This document shows, in pieces, positions 24,884 through 34,293 of a DNA stretch of 46,515 nucleotides. The stretch comes from Oscillospiraceae bacterium (GTDB lineage Bacteria > Bacillota > Clostridia > Oscillospirales > Oscillospiraceae). Below the pieces are notes generated by a model that was given only the letters and a program-made list of their open reading frames with translations, searched no databases and was not told where the DNA came from. Location of the stretch: contig JAJQCF010000016.1 in assembly GCA_021202845.1 (NCBI GenBank), forward strand, positions 1 to 46,515, in the 5' to 3' direction. Numbering within the stretch: position 1 is the first letter of the stretch; every line of letters begins with the position of its first letter. The position numbers and the translations under genes are program-made.

Positions 24884-25746
24884 GCGAAATAATCCGCTTT
24901 GAAAACGTGAGCTTTGCCTACGACGAAAACGCGCCGGAGGCGCTGCGGGGCGTCAGCCTCGGCATAGAGCGCGGCAGCTTCACCGCCGTGCTGGGGCACA
25001 ACGGCAGCGGCAAGAGCACGCTGGCAAAGCACATGAACGCCATTTTGCTCCCCACCCGCGGGCGCGTGCTCGTGAACGGCACGGATACCGCCGACGAGAG
25101 CGCGCTGCTGAAAATACGCTCCACCGTGGGCATGGTGTTCCAGAACCCCGACAACCAGATTGTGGCGTCAATCGTAGAGGACGACGTGGCGTTCGCGCCG
25201 GAGAACTTGGGCGTGCCGTCCGCGGAGATACGCCGCAGGGTGGACGCGGCGCTCGAGTGCGTCGGAATGTACGACTACCGCCTGCACGCGCCGCACCTGC
25301 TCTCCGGCGGGCAAAAGCAGCGCGTCGCCATTGCCGGAGTTATTGCCATGCAGCCGGAGTGCATAGTGCTGGACGAGCCGACAGCCATGCTCGACCCCGC
25401 CGGAAGACGCGAGGTGCTAAGCGCTGTCGAGGCCATGCGCCGCGAGCGCGGCATGACAGTGGTGCTCATAACCCACCACATGGACGAGTGCGTCGGCGCG
25501 GACAGGCTGCTGGTTATGTCCGGCGGCGAGGTGGCGATGGATGGCACGCCGCACGAGGTGTTCTCCCACCCCGCCGAATTGCACGCGCTGGGGCTGACCG
25601 TACCCGACACCCGCCTGCTGCTGGACGGCCTTGCCGCCGAGGGCTGGGACTTGCCCGCCGACGCGCTGACGGTTTCAGAGTGTGCGCGGGTCATTGCCGA
25701 TTTTATGTTAAAGGAAAAGCGCGAAAAATGCCTACACCGCCCATAA
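24880..25746 (+). CDS. ecfA1: Energy-coupling factor transporter ATPase EcfA1
   Basis: First ATPase of a group II ECF module, which is shared by many vitamin- and metal-binding S components. 288 residues: Walker A GHNGSGKST near 39-47, Q-loop GMVFQNPDNQIV, signature LLSGGQKQRVAIAG and Walker B CIVLDEPTAMLDP. I chose GTG 24880, with GGGAGGCGGGGAC just upstream; the longer frame from 24799 lies inside the methyltransferase gene. Overlaps of 4 bp at the start and 19 bp with ecfA2 show tight coupling. Confidence 0.94.
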   Translation: MSEIIRFENVSFAYDENAPEALRGVSLGIERGSFTAVLGHNGSGKSTLAKHMNAILLPTRGRVLVNGTDTADESALLKIRSTVGMVFQNPDNQIVASIVEDDVAFAPENLGVPSAEIRRRVDAALECVGMYDYRLHAPHLLSGGQKQRVAIAGVIAMQPECIVLDEPTAMLDPAGRREVLSAVEAMRRERGMTVVLITHHMDECVGADRLLVMSGGEVAMDGTPHEVFSHPAELHALGLTVPDTRLLLDGLAAEGWDLPADALTVSECARVIADFMLKEKREKCLHRP

Positions 25747-26600
25747 TTCAGGTCGAGGGACTGAGCCACGTCTACAGCCGCGGCACCCCTTTTGAAAAAA
25801 CAGCTTTGGAGAACGTCAGCCTCAGCGTTGAAGCGGGCGCGCTCGTGGGCGTAATAGGTCACACCGGCAGCGGCAAGAGCACGTTCGTCCAGCACTTGGA
25901 CGGCCTGCTGATTCCCACCGCGGGGCGCGTGCTCATAGGCGGCGAGGACATTGCCGCGAGCAAGGACGCCCTGCGCCGCGCGCGCTTTCGCGTCGGACTG
26001 GTGTTCCAGTACCCCGAATACCAATTATTCGAGGAAACGGTTTATAAGGACATATCCTTCGGCCCGCGTAACATGGGGCTGAGCGAGGACGATATAGACG
26101 CGCGGGTGCGCGAGGCGGCGGGCTTCGTCGGCGTGGGCGAGGAGCTGTTTTCCCAGTCGCCCATTGACCTAAGCGGCGGGCAGAAGCGCCGCGTAGCCAT
26201 TGCCGGAGTTATGGCAATGCGCCCCGAGGTGCTGGTGCTGGACGAGCCCACGGCGGGGCTTGACCCGCGCGGGCGAGAGCAGCTTTTGGCCAACGTGCTG
26301 GACTACCGCGCCGCCACGGGCGCGACGGTGCTGCTGGTGACGCACAGCATGGACGAGATAGCGCGCATTGCCACGCGCCTTGTCGTGTTCAGCGAGGGGC
26401 GGCTGGCGATGGACGGCACGCCGGAGCAGGTGTTCTCCCGCGCCGCCGAGCTGCGGGGAATGGGTCTGGCGGTGCCCAAGGCCACGGAGATTGCGCTGGA
26501 ATTGAAATCGCTCGGCATAGCCGTACCCGACGGCATATACACCATAGACCGTCTGCGCGAGGCTCTCTTGCGCCTTGAGAGGGGGTCGGGAGATGCTTAA
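25728..26600 (+). CDS. ecfA2: Energy-coupling factor transporter ATPase EcfA2
   Basis: Second ATPase of the ECF module, forming a heterodimer with EcfA1. 290 residues beginning MPTPPIIQVEGLSHVY, with Walker A GHTGSGKST, Q-loop GLVFQYPEYQLFEETV (typical of EcfA2), signature LSGGQKRRVAIAG and Walker B LVLDEPTAGLDP. ATG 25728 has AAGGA about 12 bases upstream; a much longer frame open from 25257 only shadows ecfA1. Its stop overlaps the ecfT start by 8 bp. Confidence 0.94.
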   Translation: MPTPPIIQVEGLSHVYSRGTPFEKTALENVSLSVEAGALVGVIGHTGSGKSTFVQHLDGLLIPTAGRVLIGGEDIAASKDALRRARFRVGLVFQYPEYQLFEETVYKDISFGPRNMGLSEDDIDARVREAAGFVGVGEELFSQSPIDLSGGQKRRVAIAGVMAMRPEVLVLDEPTAGLDPRGREQLLANVLDYRAATGATVLLVTHSMDEIARIATRLVVFSEGRLAMDGTPEQVFSRAAELRGMGLAVPKATEIALELKSLGIAVPDGIYTIDRLREALLRLERGSGDA

Positions 26601-27396
26601 AGACATAACTCTCGGCCAGTACTTCCCCGGCGACACCATTGTCCACCGGCTGGACGCGCGGACGAAAATAATCTGCCTCATCGCCTATATAGCGGCGCTC
26701 TTCACAGCCAAGACGTGGCTGGGCTACGCGCTGGCGCTGGCGGCGCTTGTGACCGTCTCCGCGCTCTCGCGCATAAAGCCCGCGGCGCTGCTGAGGGGTT
26801 TGAAACCGCTGTGGTTTATCGTCATCTTCACCGGCGCGGTCAACGCGCTCTACGGCACGGGCGAGCCGCTGGCCGAGTTTTGGATATTCAAGATAACCGA
26901 AAGCGGCATTTTGCAGGGCATACGCATGATGCTGCGGATTATGCTCTTGGTCTGCGGCACGTTTCTACTGACGTACACCACCTCGCCGCTGAACCTGACA
27001 GACGCCATAGAGAGCCTGCTCTCGCCGCTGAAAAGGCTGCACGCGCCGGTACACGAGGTGGCGATGATGATGAGCATAGCTCTGCGCTTTATCCCCACGC
27101 TCATCGAGGAGACGGACAGGATAATTTCCGCGCAGAAGGCGCGCGGCGCGGCCTTCGACACGGGCAAGCTCACCGAGCGCGCGCGGGCGCTGCTGCCGCT
27201 GCTGGTGCCGCTGTTTGTCAGCGCTTTCCGCCGCGCGGACGAGCTGGCGACGGCTATGGAGTGCCGCTGCTACCACGGCGGCGAGGGGCGCACGCGCATG
27301 AAAACGCCGCGCCTCGCCCCGCGCGACGGCTGGGCAATGGCGCTGGGCGCGCTGCTGGTCTTGGCGGCGGCAGCTCTGCGGCGCGCAGGCATATGA
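26593..27396 (+). CDS. ecfT: Energy-coupling factor transporter transmembrane protein EcfT
   Basis: Membrane scaffold that couples the two ATPases to substrate-binding S components. 267 residues with about five membrane segments and the conserved opening DITLGQYFPGDTIVHRLDARTK. The coupling-helix motifs expected for the family are visible as SAQKARGAAFD and a second Ala-Arg-Gly-like region near ATAMECRCYHGG. ATG 26593 is preceded by GGGAG; the ATG is embedded in the ecfA2 stop. No S component gene is in the window, as usual for group II systems, whose S genes are scattered. Confidence 0.92.
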   Translation: MLKDITLGQYFPGDTIVHRLDARTKIICLIAYIAALFTAKTWLGYALALAALVTVSALSRIKPAALLRGLKPLWFIVIFTGAVNALYGTGEPLAEFWIFKITESGILQGIRMMLRIMLLVCGTFLLTYTTSPLNLTDAIESLLSPLKRLHAPVHEVAMMMSIALRFIPTLIEETDRIISAQKARGAAFDTGKLTERARALLPLLVPLFVSAFRRADELATAMECRCYHGGEGRTRMKTPRLAPRDGWAMALGALLVLAAAALRRAGI

Positions 27397-27412
27397 GAGG
27401 AGGCGCGGTCAC

Positions 27413-28180
27413 ATGAGGAATATAGCACTGCGCCTGAAGTATGACGGCTCGCGCTACCACGGCTGGCAGGTGCAGAAAACGGAGATAACCGTGGCGGAGA
27501 CGCTGGAAAACGCGCTCGGCAAGGTCTGCGGCCATGCCGTAAAGGTCGTGGGCTGCGGGCGCACGGACGCGGGGGTTCACGCTCTGCGCTACTGCGCCAA
27601 CTTCCGCACGGACTGCGCCATACCCGTTGACCGCGTTCCCCTTGCCGTGAACGCCCGCCTGCCGATGGACATTGCGGTGACGGACGCCGCGGAGGCGGAG
27701 GAGGACTTCAACGCCATCGGCTCGTGCGTAAAAAAAGAGTATATCTACCGCATATATAACAGCCGTATCCGCGACCCGTTTCTGGAAAAGCGCGTCTGCT
27801 TTTTTCCCGCCGCGCTGGACGCGGAGGTCATGGACGCCGCGGGGCGCGCGTTCGAGGGTCGCCACGACTTTGCCGCCGTGCGCAGCGTGGGTACAGAGAC
27901 AAAGACGACGGTGCGCACCGTTCACCGCTGCCGCGCCCGGCGCGAGGGGCAGATGATAACGGTTTCCGTCTGCGCCGACGGCTTTTTGTACAACATGGCG
28001 CGGGCGATAGTCGGCACAATGGTCTACTGCTCGCTGGGCAAGCTCTCGCCGGAGGACATACCCGCGCTGCTGGAGCGCGGCGACCGCCGCCTCACGGGGC
28101 CGACCATGCCGCCGCAGGGACTTTACCTCAATCGCGTCTGGTACGAGGGAAAAGTGGGCGAAATGATGGCAAAAGATTAG
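27413..28180 (+). CDS. truA: tRNA pseudouridine(38-40) synthase TruA
   Basis: Makes pseudouridine at positions 38-40 of the tRNA anticodon arm. 255 residues: N-terminal LRLKYDGSRYHGWQVQ, catalytic Asp52 in GCGRTDAGVHA, EYIYRIYNSRIRDPF in the middle and FLYNMARAIVGTMV near the end. GAGGAGG is about 10 bases before the ATG. The order ecfA1-ecfA2-ecfT-truA is conserved across Firmicutes, where it normally sits behind the rplQ ribosomal cluster; here it follows a methyltransferase gene instead. Confidence 0.96.
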   Translation: MRNIALRLKYDGSRYHGWQVQKTEITVAETLENALGKVCGHAVKVVGCGRTDAGVHALRYCANFRTDCAIPVDRVPLAVNARLPMDIAVTDAAEAEEDFNAIGSCVKKEYIYRIYNSRIRDPFLEKRVCFFPAALDAEVMDAAGRAFEGRHDFAAVRSVGTETKTTVRTVHRCRARREGQMITVSVCADGFLYNMARAIVGTMVYCSLGKLSPEDIPALLERGDRRLTGPTMPPQGLYLNRVWYEGKVGEMMAKD

Positions 28181-28217
28181 CCTTAGTGAAAATTGTCAGC
28201 GGCAAAAGTATATTTGT

Positions 28218-28231
28218 TCACAAATTTGTGA
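28218..28231. promoter_or_regulatory. 14-bp perfect palindrome, possible operator
   Basis: TCACAAATTTGTGA is a perfect inverted repeat in the 81-bp gap between truA and the DUF5711-like gene, inside an AT-rich stretch that could hold a promoter. It resembles GCACAATATTGTGC at 41828-41841: both fit CACAAnnTTGTG. Confidence 0.4.
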
Positions 28232-28261
28232 TAGCATAAAAGGCCGATAGGTGATATTATT

Positions 28262-29404
28262 ATGAACGACGAGCAAGCCTTTGTCCCCGAAGAGGGCGAA
28301 CATACCGAGAGCAAGACAAAAAAGCGCATTGCCGGAGCCGTGGGCTTTATAGTGACCGTGGCGCTCATTGCCGCCGCGCTGCTGGTGTACCTCTACCGCG
28401 ACGAGCTGTCGTCCATAGGGCAGCAGACCGCCGCTATTGACGCGGAGGCCTTCACCTACGAAAACGGTTCGGAACAGACGTTCGCGCTCGTGGGCGACGG
28501 GCTTATCATGTCCTCGACCTCCGGCTTCCAGCTCATGTCCGGCGACGGCACGGCGCTGGCAAAGGAGATTCGCGCCATGTCCTCCCCCGCTGTGGACACC
28601 TGCTCCGACGCGGCGCTGGTGTTCGACATAGGCGGCGAGGGCTGCTACCATGTCGGCACGGACGGCACGGTGACGGAGCTGGAGGCTGGCGGCAGCGTTA
28701 TAACCGCCGCAATGGGCGAAAGCGGCAGCTTCGCCGTGGTAACGCAGGAATCCGGCTACAAGGGGCTTATCACCGTCTACAACTCCGAGTGTCAGGAGCT
28801 CTTCCGCTGGTACTCCGGCGTGGGCTACCCGCTCAAGGTGCAGCTCAGTCCCAACGGCAAGCGCCTTGCCGTGCTCTGCGCAGAGGAGGAGGGCAGCACA
28901 CTGCACTTTTTCTCCCTCACGGAGTCCGAAGAACAGGGTTACGTCAGCTTTGAAAACGAGCTGCTTGTGGATATGCGTTACATGAGCGCCTCGCGCATCT
29001 GTCTTGTCAGCACCTCCTGCGCCTACTTCACGGACGAGGAGGGCGCGGTACAGGGCGTATACGACTTCGACGGCCAATATCTCTGCGGCTATACGCTGGA
29101 GGGCGACGGCTTTGCGGCGCTCTACCTCAGCCCCTACAGCACGGGCAACGACGGCAGCATTGTCACGCTGGACACTGACGGCGTCCTGCTCGGCTCGGCC
29201 GAGGTCGGCAGCCTGACACAGATAGCGGCCAACGGCAGCCGTGTGCTGGCAGCGGGCGGCGACTACATGACGCTGTACTCCGACACGCTGGAAACCTTGG
29301 CCTCCCACAGCGGACTGGTGACTGCCAAGAGCGCGCTGCTGCGCTCGGACGGCGCGGTGCTGCTGTGCTACGCCTACTCGGCGGACGTGTACACGTTTGA
29401 ATAA
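28262..29404 (+). CDS. Membrane-anchored beta-propeller-like protein (DUF5711-like)
   Basis: 380 residues. A charged cytoplasmic N terminus (about 1-22) is followed by one membrane segment (IAGAVGFIVTVALIAAALLV, near 23-43) and an outside domain of repeated beta-strand blocks, for example TALAKEIRAMSSPAVDTC and SPNGKRLAVL, that resemble a seven-bladed propeller. I recognise it as similar to clostridial DUF5711 proteins; the function is not known. A ribosome site (GATAGGTGA) lies about 9 bases before the ATG. It precedes a CvpA-family gene, and an adjacent palindrome may control it. Confidence 0.65.
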   Translation: MNDEQAFVPEEGEHTESKTKKRIAGAVGFIVTVALIAAALLVYLYRDELSSIGQQTAAIDAEAFTYENGSEQTFALVGDGLIMSSTSGFQLMSGDGTALAKEIRAMSSPAVDTCSDAALVFDIGGEGCYHVGTDGTVTELEAGGSVITAAMGESGSFAVVTQESGYKGLITVYNSECQELFRWYSGVGYPLKVQLSPNGKRLAVLCAEEEGSTLHFFSLTESEEQGYVSFENELLVDMRYMSASRICLVSTSCAYFTDEEGAVQGVYDFDGQYLCGYTLEGDGFAALYLSPYSTGNDGSIVTLDTDGVLLGSAEVGSLTQIAANGSRVLAAGGDYMTLYSDTLETLASHSGLVTAKSALLRSDGAVLLCYAYSADVYTFE

Positions 29405-29452
29405 AAAAGCAATACCCTCGCTGTGAGATAAAAACCGAACGGGGTGGAATAA

Positions 29453-30175
29453 ATGAAAGCGTTAATAAATATCGTCCTTATTGGAATACTTATAATCTGT
29501 GTGTGGTCAGGCTACAAAAAGGGCATCGTCATGGGTGTGGGCGGACTTATAGTCATAGTCGTGGCCCTCTGGGCGGCCAACCTTGTGGCGGCCACCTACT
29601 CCGACGAGGTTTTGAGCGTTATGCGCCCGTTTGCCAGCGGCTTCGTGGACGCGCAGCTCACCGGCGACGACGGCGTTATGGAGCGCATGGGCTGGGGCGA
29701 AACAGACTACTCTGCGGCGGATATGCTGGCGGTCTACCCCGAACGAATACAGGAGTTCTGCTCGGAGTGCTACCAGTCAATCGGCATCTACTCCACCGCG
29801 GCGGACGAAATCGCGGAGGATGCGGTGGCACTCTACATATCCGGCTACGGCGAGGTCATAGACTGCGTGTCGGAGGCGCTGTGCGAAAACGCCAGCTACG
29901 TGGCGTTTTTTATCCTCGCGTTTTTGCTCATACTGATTATACTCACCGTGATAGGAAACCTGCCTAACCTGAGCTACAAAATACCGAATCTGGATATTGC
30001 GAATAATATCGGCGGCGCGCTGCTGGGGCTCGCCACGGGTATGTGCTTCTGCATTATTCTGGTTTGGTTTCTCAAATTTGCCGGTATAATTATCGGCGAG
30101 GATACGCTGAGCTCCGCGGGGCTGGCCTCGCTCATGCTCAAGCTGGACTTTGTACAGAAAATTGTCGGAATATAA
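29453..30175 (+). CDS. CvpA family membrane protein
   Basis: 240-residue membrane protein with an N-terminal pair of hydrophobic segments (INIVLIGILIICVWSGYKKG and VMGVGGLIVIVVALWAANLV) and a C-terminal pair after a hydrophilic, acidic middle of about 80 residues. The GYKKG loop between the first segments and the layout match the CvpA (colicin V production) family. Its biochemical role is unclear in Firmicutes. GGGGTGG lies about 7 bases before the ATG. It follows the DUF5711-like gene by 48 bp and precedes the Clp ATPase by 20 bp. Confidence 0.75.
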   Translation: MKALINIVLIGILIICVWSGYKKGIVMGVGGLIVIVVALWAANLVAATYSDEVLSVMRPFASGFVDAQLTGDDGVMERMGWGETDYSAADMLAVYPERIQEFCSECYQSIGIYSTAADEIAEDAVALYISGYGEVIDCVSEALCENASYVAFFILAFLLILIILTVIGNLPNLSYKIPNLDIANNIGGALLGLATGMCFCIILVWFLKFAGIIIGEDTLSSAGLASLMLKLDFVQKIVGI

Positions 30176-30195
30176 ACGAAGGAGAGAGACTCATC

Positions 30196-32541
30196 ATGGA
30201 ACCTGCAATCTGCGCTCGCTGCAAGAAAAATGTCGCAGTGGTATTTATAACGAAGCTGGAAAACGGCCAGTCCAAGACCGAGGGGCTGTGCCTCAAATGC
30301 GCCAAGGAAATTAAGCTCAAGCCCGTTGACGACATGATTCAGAAAATGGGTCTCACCGACGAGGAGCTGGAAACCTTCAACGACGACATGACGACCGTTC
30401 TCAGCGCCGAGGGCATGGAGGCTCTGGCCGCGCCGCCCACGGACGAGGAAATGGAGGACGCGGGCAAGACTGCGACGTTCCCCTTCCTCAACCGCCTGTT
30501 CGGGCTCAATAACCACTCCGCAGGCTCCGAGCAGCGCGGCGGCGAGCTGACGCCGCAAGACGGCACGCAGCACCGCTCCGGCGACGACCAGCGCCAGCAG
30601 CGCACGAACGACAAGGGCGGGCGCGGCGCGAAGAAAAAGTTCCTTGACGCCTACTGCATCAATTTGACCGACCGCGCGCGCGACGGCAAGCTGGACGCCA
30701 TGATTGGCCGCGACGAGGAGCTTGAGCGCGTTATACAAATCCTCAACCGCCGCCAGAAGAACAATCCCTGTCTGCTGGGCGAGCCGGGCGTCGGCAAGAC
30801 CGCCATTGCGGAGGGTCTGGCGCAGCACATCGTCAACGGCGACGTGCCATACAAGCTGCGCGATAAAGAAGTCTACCTGCTGGATTTGACCTCGCTCGTG
30901 GCGGGAACGCAGTTCCGCGGGCAGTTCGAGTCGCGCATGAAGGGGCTTATTCAGGAGATAACCCGCGAGGGCAATGTAATTCTTGTCATTGATGAGATAC
31001 ACAGCATAGTCGGCGCGGGCGACGCCGAGGGCAGCATGAACGCCGCCAACATTCTCAAGCCCGCCCTCTCGCGCGGCGAGATTCAGGTTATCGGCGCAAC
31101 CACGTTCAACGAGTACCGCAAGCACATCGAAAAGGACGCAGCGCTTGAGCGCCGCTTCCAGCCCGTCACCGTGGCCGAGCCGAGCATTGATGACAGCATA
31201 AAAATTCTCTCCGGTGTGGCGCACTACTACGAGACTTACCATGGCGTGACCATACCGCCGCGTATGTGCCGCCTTGCCGTCACGCTCTCCGAGCGCTACA
31301 TCACCGACCGCTATCTGCCCGACAAGGCCATCGACCTCATAGACGAGGCCTGCTCGGACGTGAACCTGCGCAACCCCGACATAGCGCGGCTGGATATGCT
31401 GCAAAAGGAGCTGGCCGACGTCAATAAAGAGCGCGAAATGCTCATTGCAGACACCAACGAAGAGCATTTCGAGCGCCTTGCCTACCTGCGCAGCGAGTGC
31501 ATACGCCTCGAGGACGAGATTTTGCAGCTTCAGACCAAGGGCAAGCCGGAGCTGACGCAGGATAACCTTGCGCGCATAATAGAGCTGTGGACAAAAATAC
31601 CCGCCGCCAACATAAAGGCCGACGAGTACGAGCGTCTTTCCACACTGGGCGAGCGTCTGCGCGAGCACATAATCGGTCAGGACGAAGCCATAGGCCTTGT
31701 GTGCGCGGCCATAAAGCGCTCGCGCGTGGGTATGCAGGCCAAGCGCAAGCCCGCGAGCTTCATATTTGTCGGCTCCACCGGCGTCGGCAAAACCGAACTT
31801 GTCAAGCGCCTTGCCGATGAGCTCTTCGACAGCCCGGAAAACCTCGTGCGGCTCGATATGTCCGAGTTCATGGAAAAGCACTCCGTCTCCCGCATAATCG
31901 GCTCGCCCCCGGGCTATGTCGGCTATGACGAGGCGGGACAGCTCACGGAAAAAATACGCCGCAAGCCCTACTCCGTCATCCTGTTCGACGAGATTGAAAA
32001 GGCGCACCCCGACGTTATGAACGTGCTGCTGCAAATTTTAGACGACGGGCGCATCACGGACGCGCAGGGGCGCACCGTCAACTTCGAGAACACGGTCATC
32101 ATAATGACAACGAACGCCGGCAGCAACACCAAGGGCGGCTCGCTGGGCTTCGGCCAGACCGTGGCGGAGCAGACCCGCGACAAGGCGATGAAGGCCCTGA
32201 ACGAGTTCCTGCGCCCCGAGTTCATAAACCGCGTGGACGAAATAGTCTGCTTCAACCGTCTGACGGAGGAAAACTTCAAGGCCATAGCGCGGCTGATGCT
32301 CGACGAGCTGAAGCAGGTCATGTGGGAAAAGGGCTACGACCTCGACTACGACGATAGCCTTGTAAGCTACTTGGCGGAAAAGAGCTACAGCCCGACCTAC
32401 GGCGCGCGCAATCTCCGCCGCCAGATACAAAAGGAAGTTGAGGACGCCGTCGCCGCCGAAATAGTAGACCACCTCCGCGGCCGCCTAACCGCCCTCCACG
32501 TCACCGTCACAGAAAGCAAAGTCACAGTGCAGGCAGAGTGA
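30196..32541 (+). CDS. Clp protease ATP-binding subunit with N-terminal zinc finger (ClpE/ClpC-like)
   Basis: AAA+ unfoldase that feeds proteins to ClpP. 781 residues. Residues 6-35 form a four-Cys zinc finger (Cys6, Cys9, Cys32, Cys35), as in ClpE and McsA, in place of the double Clp-N repeats of ClpC. AAA-1 starts near 160 with Walker [10 protein letters not shown] near 196, followed by a coiled-coil middle domain (about 400-470) and AAA-2 with Walker [10 protein letters not shown] near 526. A ClpP-docking loop with LGF is visible in [11 protein letters not shown] 30196 with AAGGAG upstream gives this N terminus; the frame open to 30043 overlaps cvpA. No ctsR, mcsA or mcsB is adjacent. Confidence 0.93.
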   Translation: MEPAICARCKKNVAVVFITKLENGQSKTEGLCLKCAKEIKLKPVDDMIQKMGLTDEELETFNDDMTTVLSAEGMEALAAPPTDEEMEDAGKTATFPFLNRLFGLNNHSAGSEQRGGELTPQDGTQHRSGDDQRQQRTNDKGGRGAKKKFLDAYCINLTDRARDGKLDAMIGRDEELERVIQILNRRQKNNPCLLGEPGVGKTAIAEGLAQHIVNGDVPYKLRDKEVYLLDLTSLVAGTQFRGQFESRMKGLIQEITREGNVILVIDEIHSIVGAGDAEGSMNAANILKPALSRGEIQVIGATTFNEYRKHIEKDAALERRFQPVTVAEPSIDDSIKILSGVAHYYETYHGVTIPPRMCRLAVTLSERYITDRYLPDKAIDLIDEACSDVNLRNPDIARLDMLQKELADVNKEREMLIADTNEEHFERLAYLRSECIRLEDEILQLQTKGKPELTQDNLARIIELWTKIPAANIKADEYERLSTLGERLREHIIGQDEAIGLVCAAIKRSRVGMQAKRKPASFIFVGSTGVGKTELVKRLADELFDSPENLVRLDMSEFMEKHSVSRIIGSPPGYVGYDEAGQLTEKIRRKPYSVILFDEIEKAHPDVMNVLLQILDDGRITDAQGRTVNFENTVIIMTTNAGSNTKGGSLGFGQTVAEQTRDKAMKALNEFLRPEFINRVDEIVCFNRLTEENFKAIARLMLDELKQVMWEKGYDLDYDDSLVSYLAEKSYSPTYGARNLRRQIQKEVEDAVAAEIVDHLRGRLTALHVTVTESKVTVQAE

Positions 32542-32571
32542 CGAGGAGAAGTTAATAGACATAAGAATCGG

Positions 32572-32617
32572 CGCTGTTTCAAAGGGTTTTCTCAAATCCC
32601 GCGAGGCAGCGTTTTTT
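32572..32617 (+). terminator. Terminator after the Clp ATPase gene
   Basis: CGCTG (32572-32576) with TTTC/GAGG extension and CAGCG (32607-32611), followed by TTTTTT, then GCGGCTG. The terminator at 34210-34263 shares the arms and the TTTTTTGCGGCTG tail. Confidence 0.65.
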
Positions 32618-32804
32618 GCGGCTGCCTGCACCGTTCAGATATCTTTTACCGGTGTGCTGAATGTGCCGAATCAAGCCTGTGCCGCATAGCTAAAGCAACT
32701 GTAGGACATCACATCAATCTGCCGCCTTTGCCCAAAAGCCTCCAAAATTACGATTATTTACATTAGAATCTTCTTTTTTACGACAGGTTTGTCCGAAAAA
32801 TATC

Positions 32805-32833
32805 TTGCATAATGCCGTGCTTGTGTTTATAAT
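32805..32833 (+). promoter_or_regulatory. Promoter of the SGNH hydrolase gene
   Basis: TTGCAT (32805-32810) and TATAAT (32828-32833), 17-bp spacer. The rest of the gap 32618-32914 holds no gene. Just before the start codon, near 32887-32912, CGGGC and GCCCG can form a GC-rich hairpin followed by TTTTG, which may affect translation. Confidence 0.75.
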
Positions 32834-32914
32834 TGAATGTACGCCACACCTGTGGAAATGGCGCGGCGGATTATCTCCTAAGGGGGCGGGCGCTTTGGCG
32901 CGGCCCGTTTTGCT

Positions 32915-33685
32915 ATGAAGACCTCTGCTTTGACAAAATGTCTGGTCACTGCCGGACTTATCATAATCGCTGTGCTTCTGCTGCTCCTTGCCGTTTCGTG
33001 CGACCGTGCCGCGGACGATGCAATACCCGCGGAGACGCCTGCGCAGACTGCGGAGCCAACTCCCGCGCCCACGCCGACGCCGGTGCCTACGCCCACCCCC
33101 ACGCCGGAGCCTACGCCCGTGCCATACGGCCTTGTGGGCGAGGCGGAGCGCGTGGACGACGAGTGGTTCGACGACGCGGCGTTCCTCGGCAACTCGCTGG
33201 TGGAGGGTTTCCGTATGTTCTCCGGCCTCACGAACTGCGATTTCTACTGCGCCACCAGTCTGGCCGTCACGGGCGCGGGACCGCTCATTGATGATATGGC
33301 ACAGCATGAGTATGGAAAAATTTATATTCTGCTGGGCATAAACGAGATTGGCTACGAGCCCGACTACTTCAAGGAGCTTTACAGCGATATGCTGGACACC
33401 ATTGCCGAGAACCACCCCGACGCCGACATTTACATCATGGCTGTAACGCCCGTGACCGAGAAAAAATCGAACTCCGGCGGCTACTTCACAATGGAGCGCG
33501 TGACGGCCTACAACGAAAAGCTGCTCGAGCTGGCGGAGGAAAAAGGCTGCTGGTTCGTGGACTTGGTAGAGGCTTTAGCGGGCGAGGACGGCTATTTGCC
33601 GGAGGACGTTACGACGGACGGCGTACACTTCGCCGCCTCGCACTACTCCGTTTGGCTGGAATATCTGCGCACACACCACGCCTGA
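32915..33685 (+). CDS. Secreted SGNH/GDSL-like hydrolase with Pro/Thr linker
   Basis: 256 residues. A hydrophobic N terminus (12-28) ending in AVSC looks like a signal peptide, possibly a lipoprotein although the -3 residue is not the usual Leu. A linker of TP and PTPTP repeats (about 40-72) follows, then an SGNH-type domain: block I FLGNSLVEGF (GNS in place of GDS), block III LLGINEIG with its Asn, and block V TDGVHF with Asp and His. Such domains deacylate or deacetylate envelope polymers, but the target is unknown. No strong ribosome site is seen before the ATG. It is followed closely by a DUF4358 lipoprotein gene. Confidence 0.78.
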   Translation: MKTSALTKCLVTAGLIIIAVLLLLLAVSCDRAADDAIPAETPAQTAEPTPAPTPTPVPTPTPTPEPTPVPYGLVGEAERVDDEWFDDAAFLGNSLVEGFRMFSGLTNCDFYCATSLAVTGAGPLIDDMAQHEYGKIYILLGINEIGYEPDYFKELYSDMLDTIAENHPDADIYIMAVTPVTEKKSNSGGYFTMERVTAYNEKLLELAEEKGCWFVDLVEALAGEDGYLPEDVTTDGVHFAASHYSVWLEYLRTHHA

Positions 33686-33716
33686 CGGGCGCGGCAGAAA
33701 AAGAGAGGACAAAGGT

Positions 33717-34193
33717 ATGAAAAGACTGATAACACTGCTGTCGGCGCTGGCGCTCTCCTTGGGGCTGCTGACCGGCTGCGGGTCAAGCGGCGCGGCGACG
33801 GCGGAGCCTCCGCAGCCCGCCGAGCTTGCCCAAGAGCTTCTTGACTCCGAGGGCTTCACGGATATTCTCAGCGAGGTGAGCGCGAAGGTTGCCGCCATGC
33901 TCTACGGCGTCAGCTCGGACAGCGTGGCGGAGTGCGCGGTGTACTGCTCCACAGGCGCGACGGCGGAGGAGATAGCCGTGTTCAAGGCCGCGGACGCCGA
34001 GGCCGCCGAAGCTCTGGTCAGCGGCGCGCAGGAGCGCATCGCCGGGCAGGCGCTCGCTTACGCCGAGTACGCGCCCGCCGAGGTCGCCAAGCTGGAAAAC
34101 GCCGAGGTGCGCAGCAGCGGGCTTTACGTCGTGTGCGTAATCTCCGACAACTCCGCCGCCACGGGTGAGATTTTGGACAAATATTTTGCATAA
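33717..34193 (+). CDS. DUF4358 lipoprotein
   Basis: 158 residues: signal peptide with a good lipobox, LLTGC (Cys21), then a compact domain in which TAEEIAVFKAADAEAA and a closing VVCVISDNSAATGEILDKYF are the recognisable DUF4358 elements. Probably attached to the outer face of the membrane; function unknown. It lies 31 bp behind the SGNH hydrolase gene and ends before a terminator, so the two likely form an operon. A paralogue with a long linker lies at 44743-45423. Confidence 0.78.
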   Translation: MKRLITLLSALALSLGLLTGCGSSGAATAEPPQPAELAQELLDSEGFTDILSEVSAKVAAMLYGVSSDSVAECAVYCSTGATAEEIAVFKAADAEAAEALVSGAQERIAGQALAYAEYAPAEVAKLENAEVRSSGLYVVCVISDNSAATGEILDKYFA

Positions 34194-34209
34194 TGCGCTA
34201 AAAATTTAA

Positions 34210-34263
34210 CGGCGCTGCCTCAAATGTCGGTCAGGAAACCCGACGGAGACAGCGCCGTTTTTT
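34210..34263 (+). terminator. Terminator after the DUF4358 gene
   Basis: CGGCGCTG (34210-34217) with CAGCGCCG (34250-34257), an extended CTC/GAG stem and an inner GTCGG/CCGAC hairpin, followed by TTTTTT and GCGGCTG. Confidence 0.88.
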
Positions 34264-34293
34264 GCGGCTGAAGATAATTTTTTTGCTTTTGGC

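Noticed and set aside
25257-25727. N-terminal extension of EcfA2
   Set aside because: The extra 157 codons overlap ecfA1 in another frame and are Arg-rich shadow sequence; the ABC domain starts at 25728.
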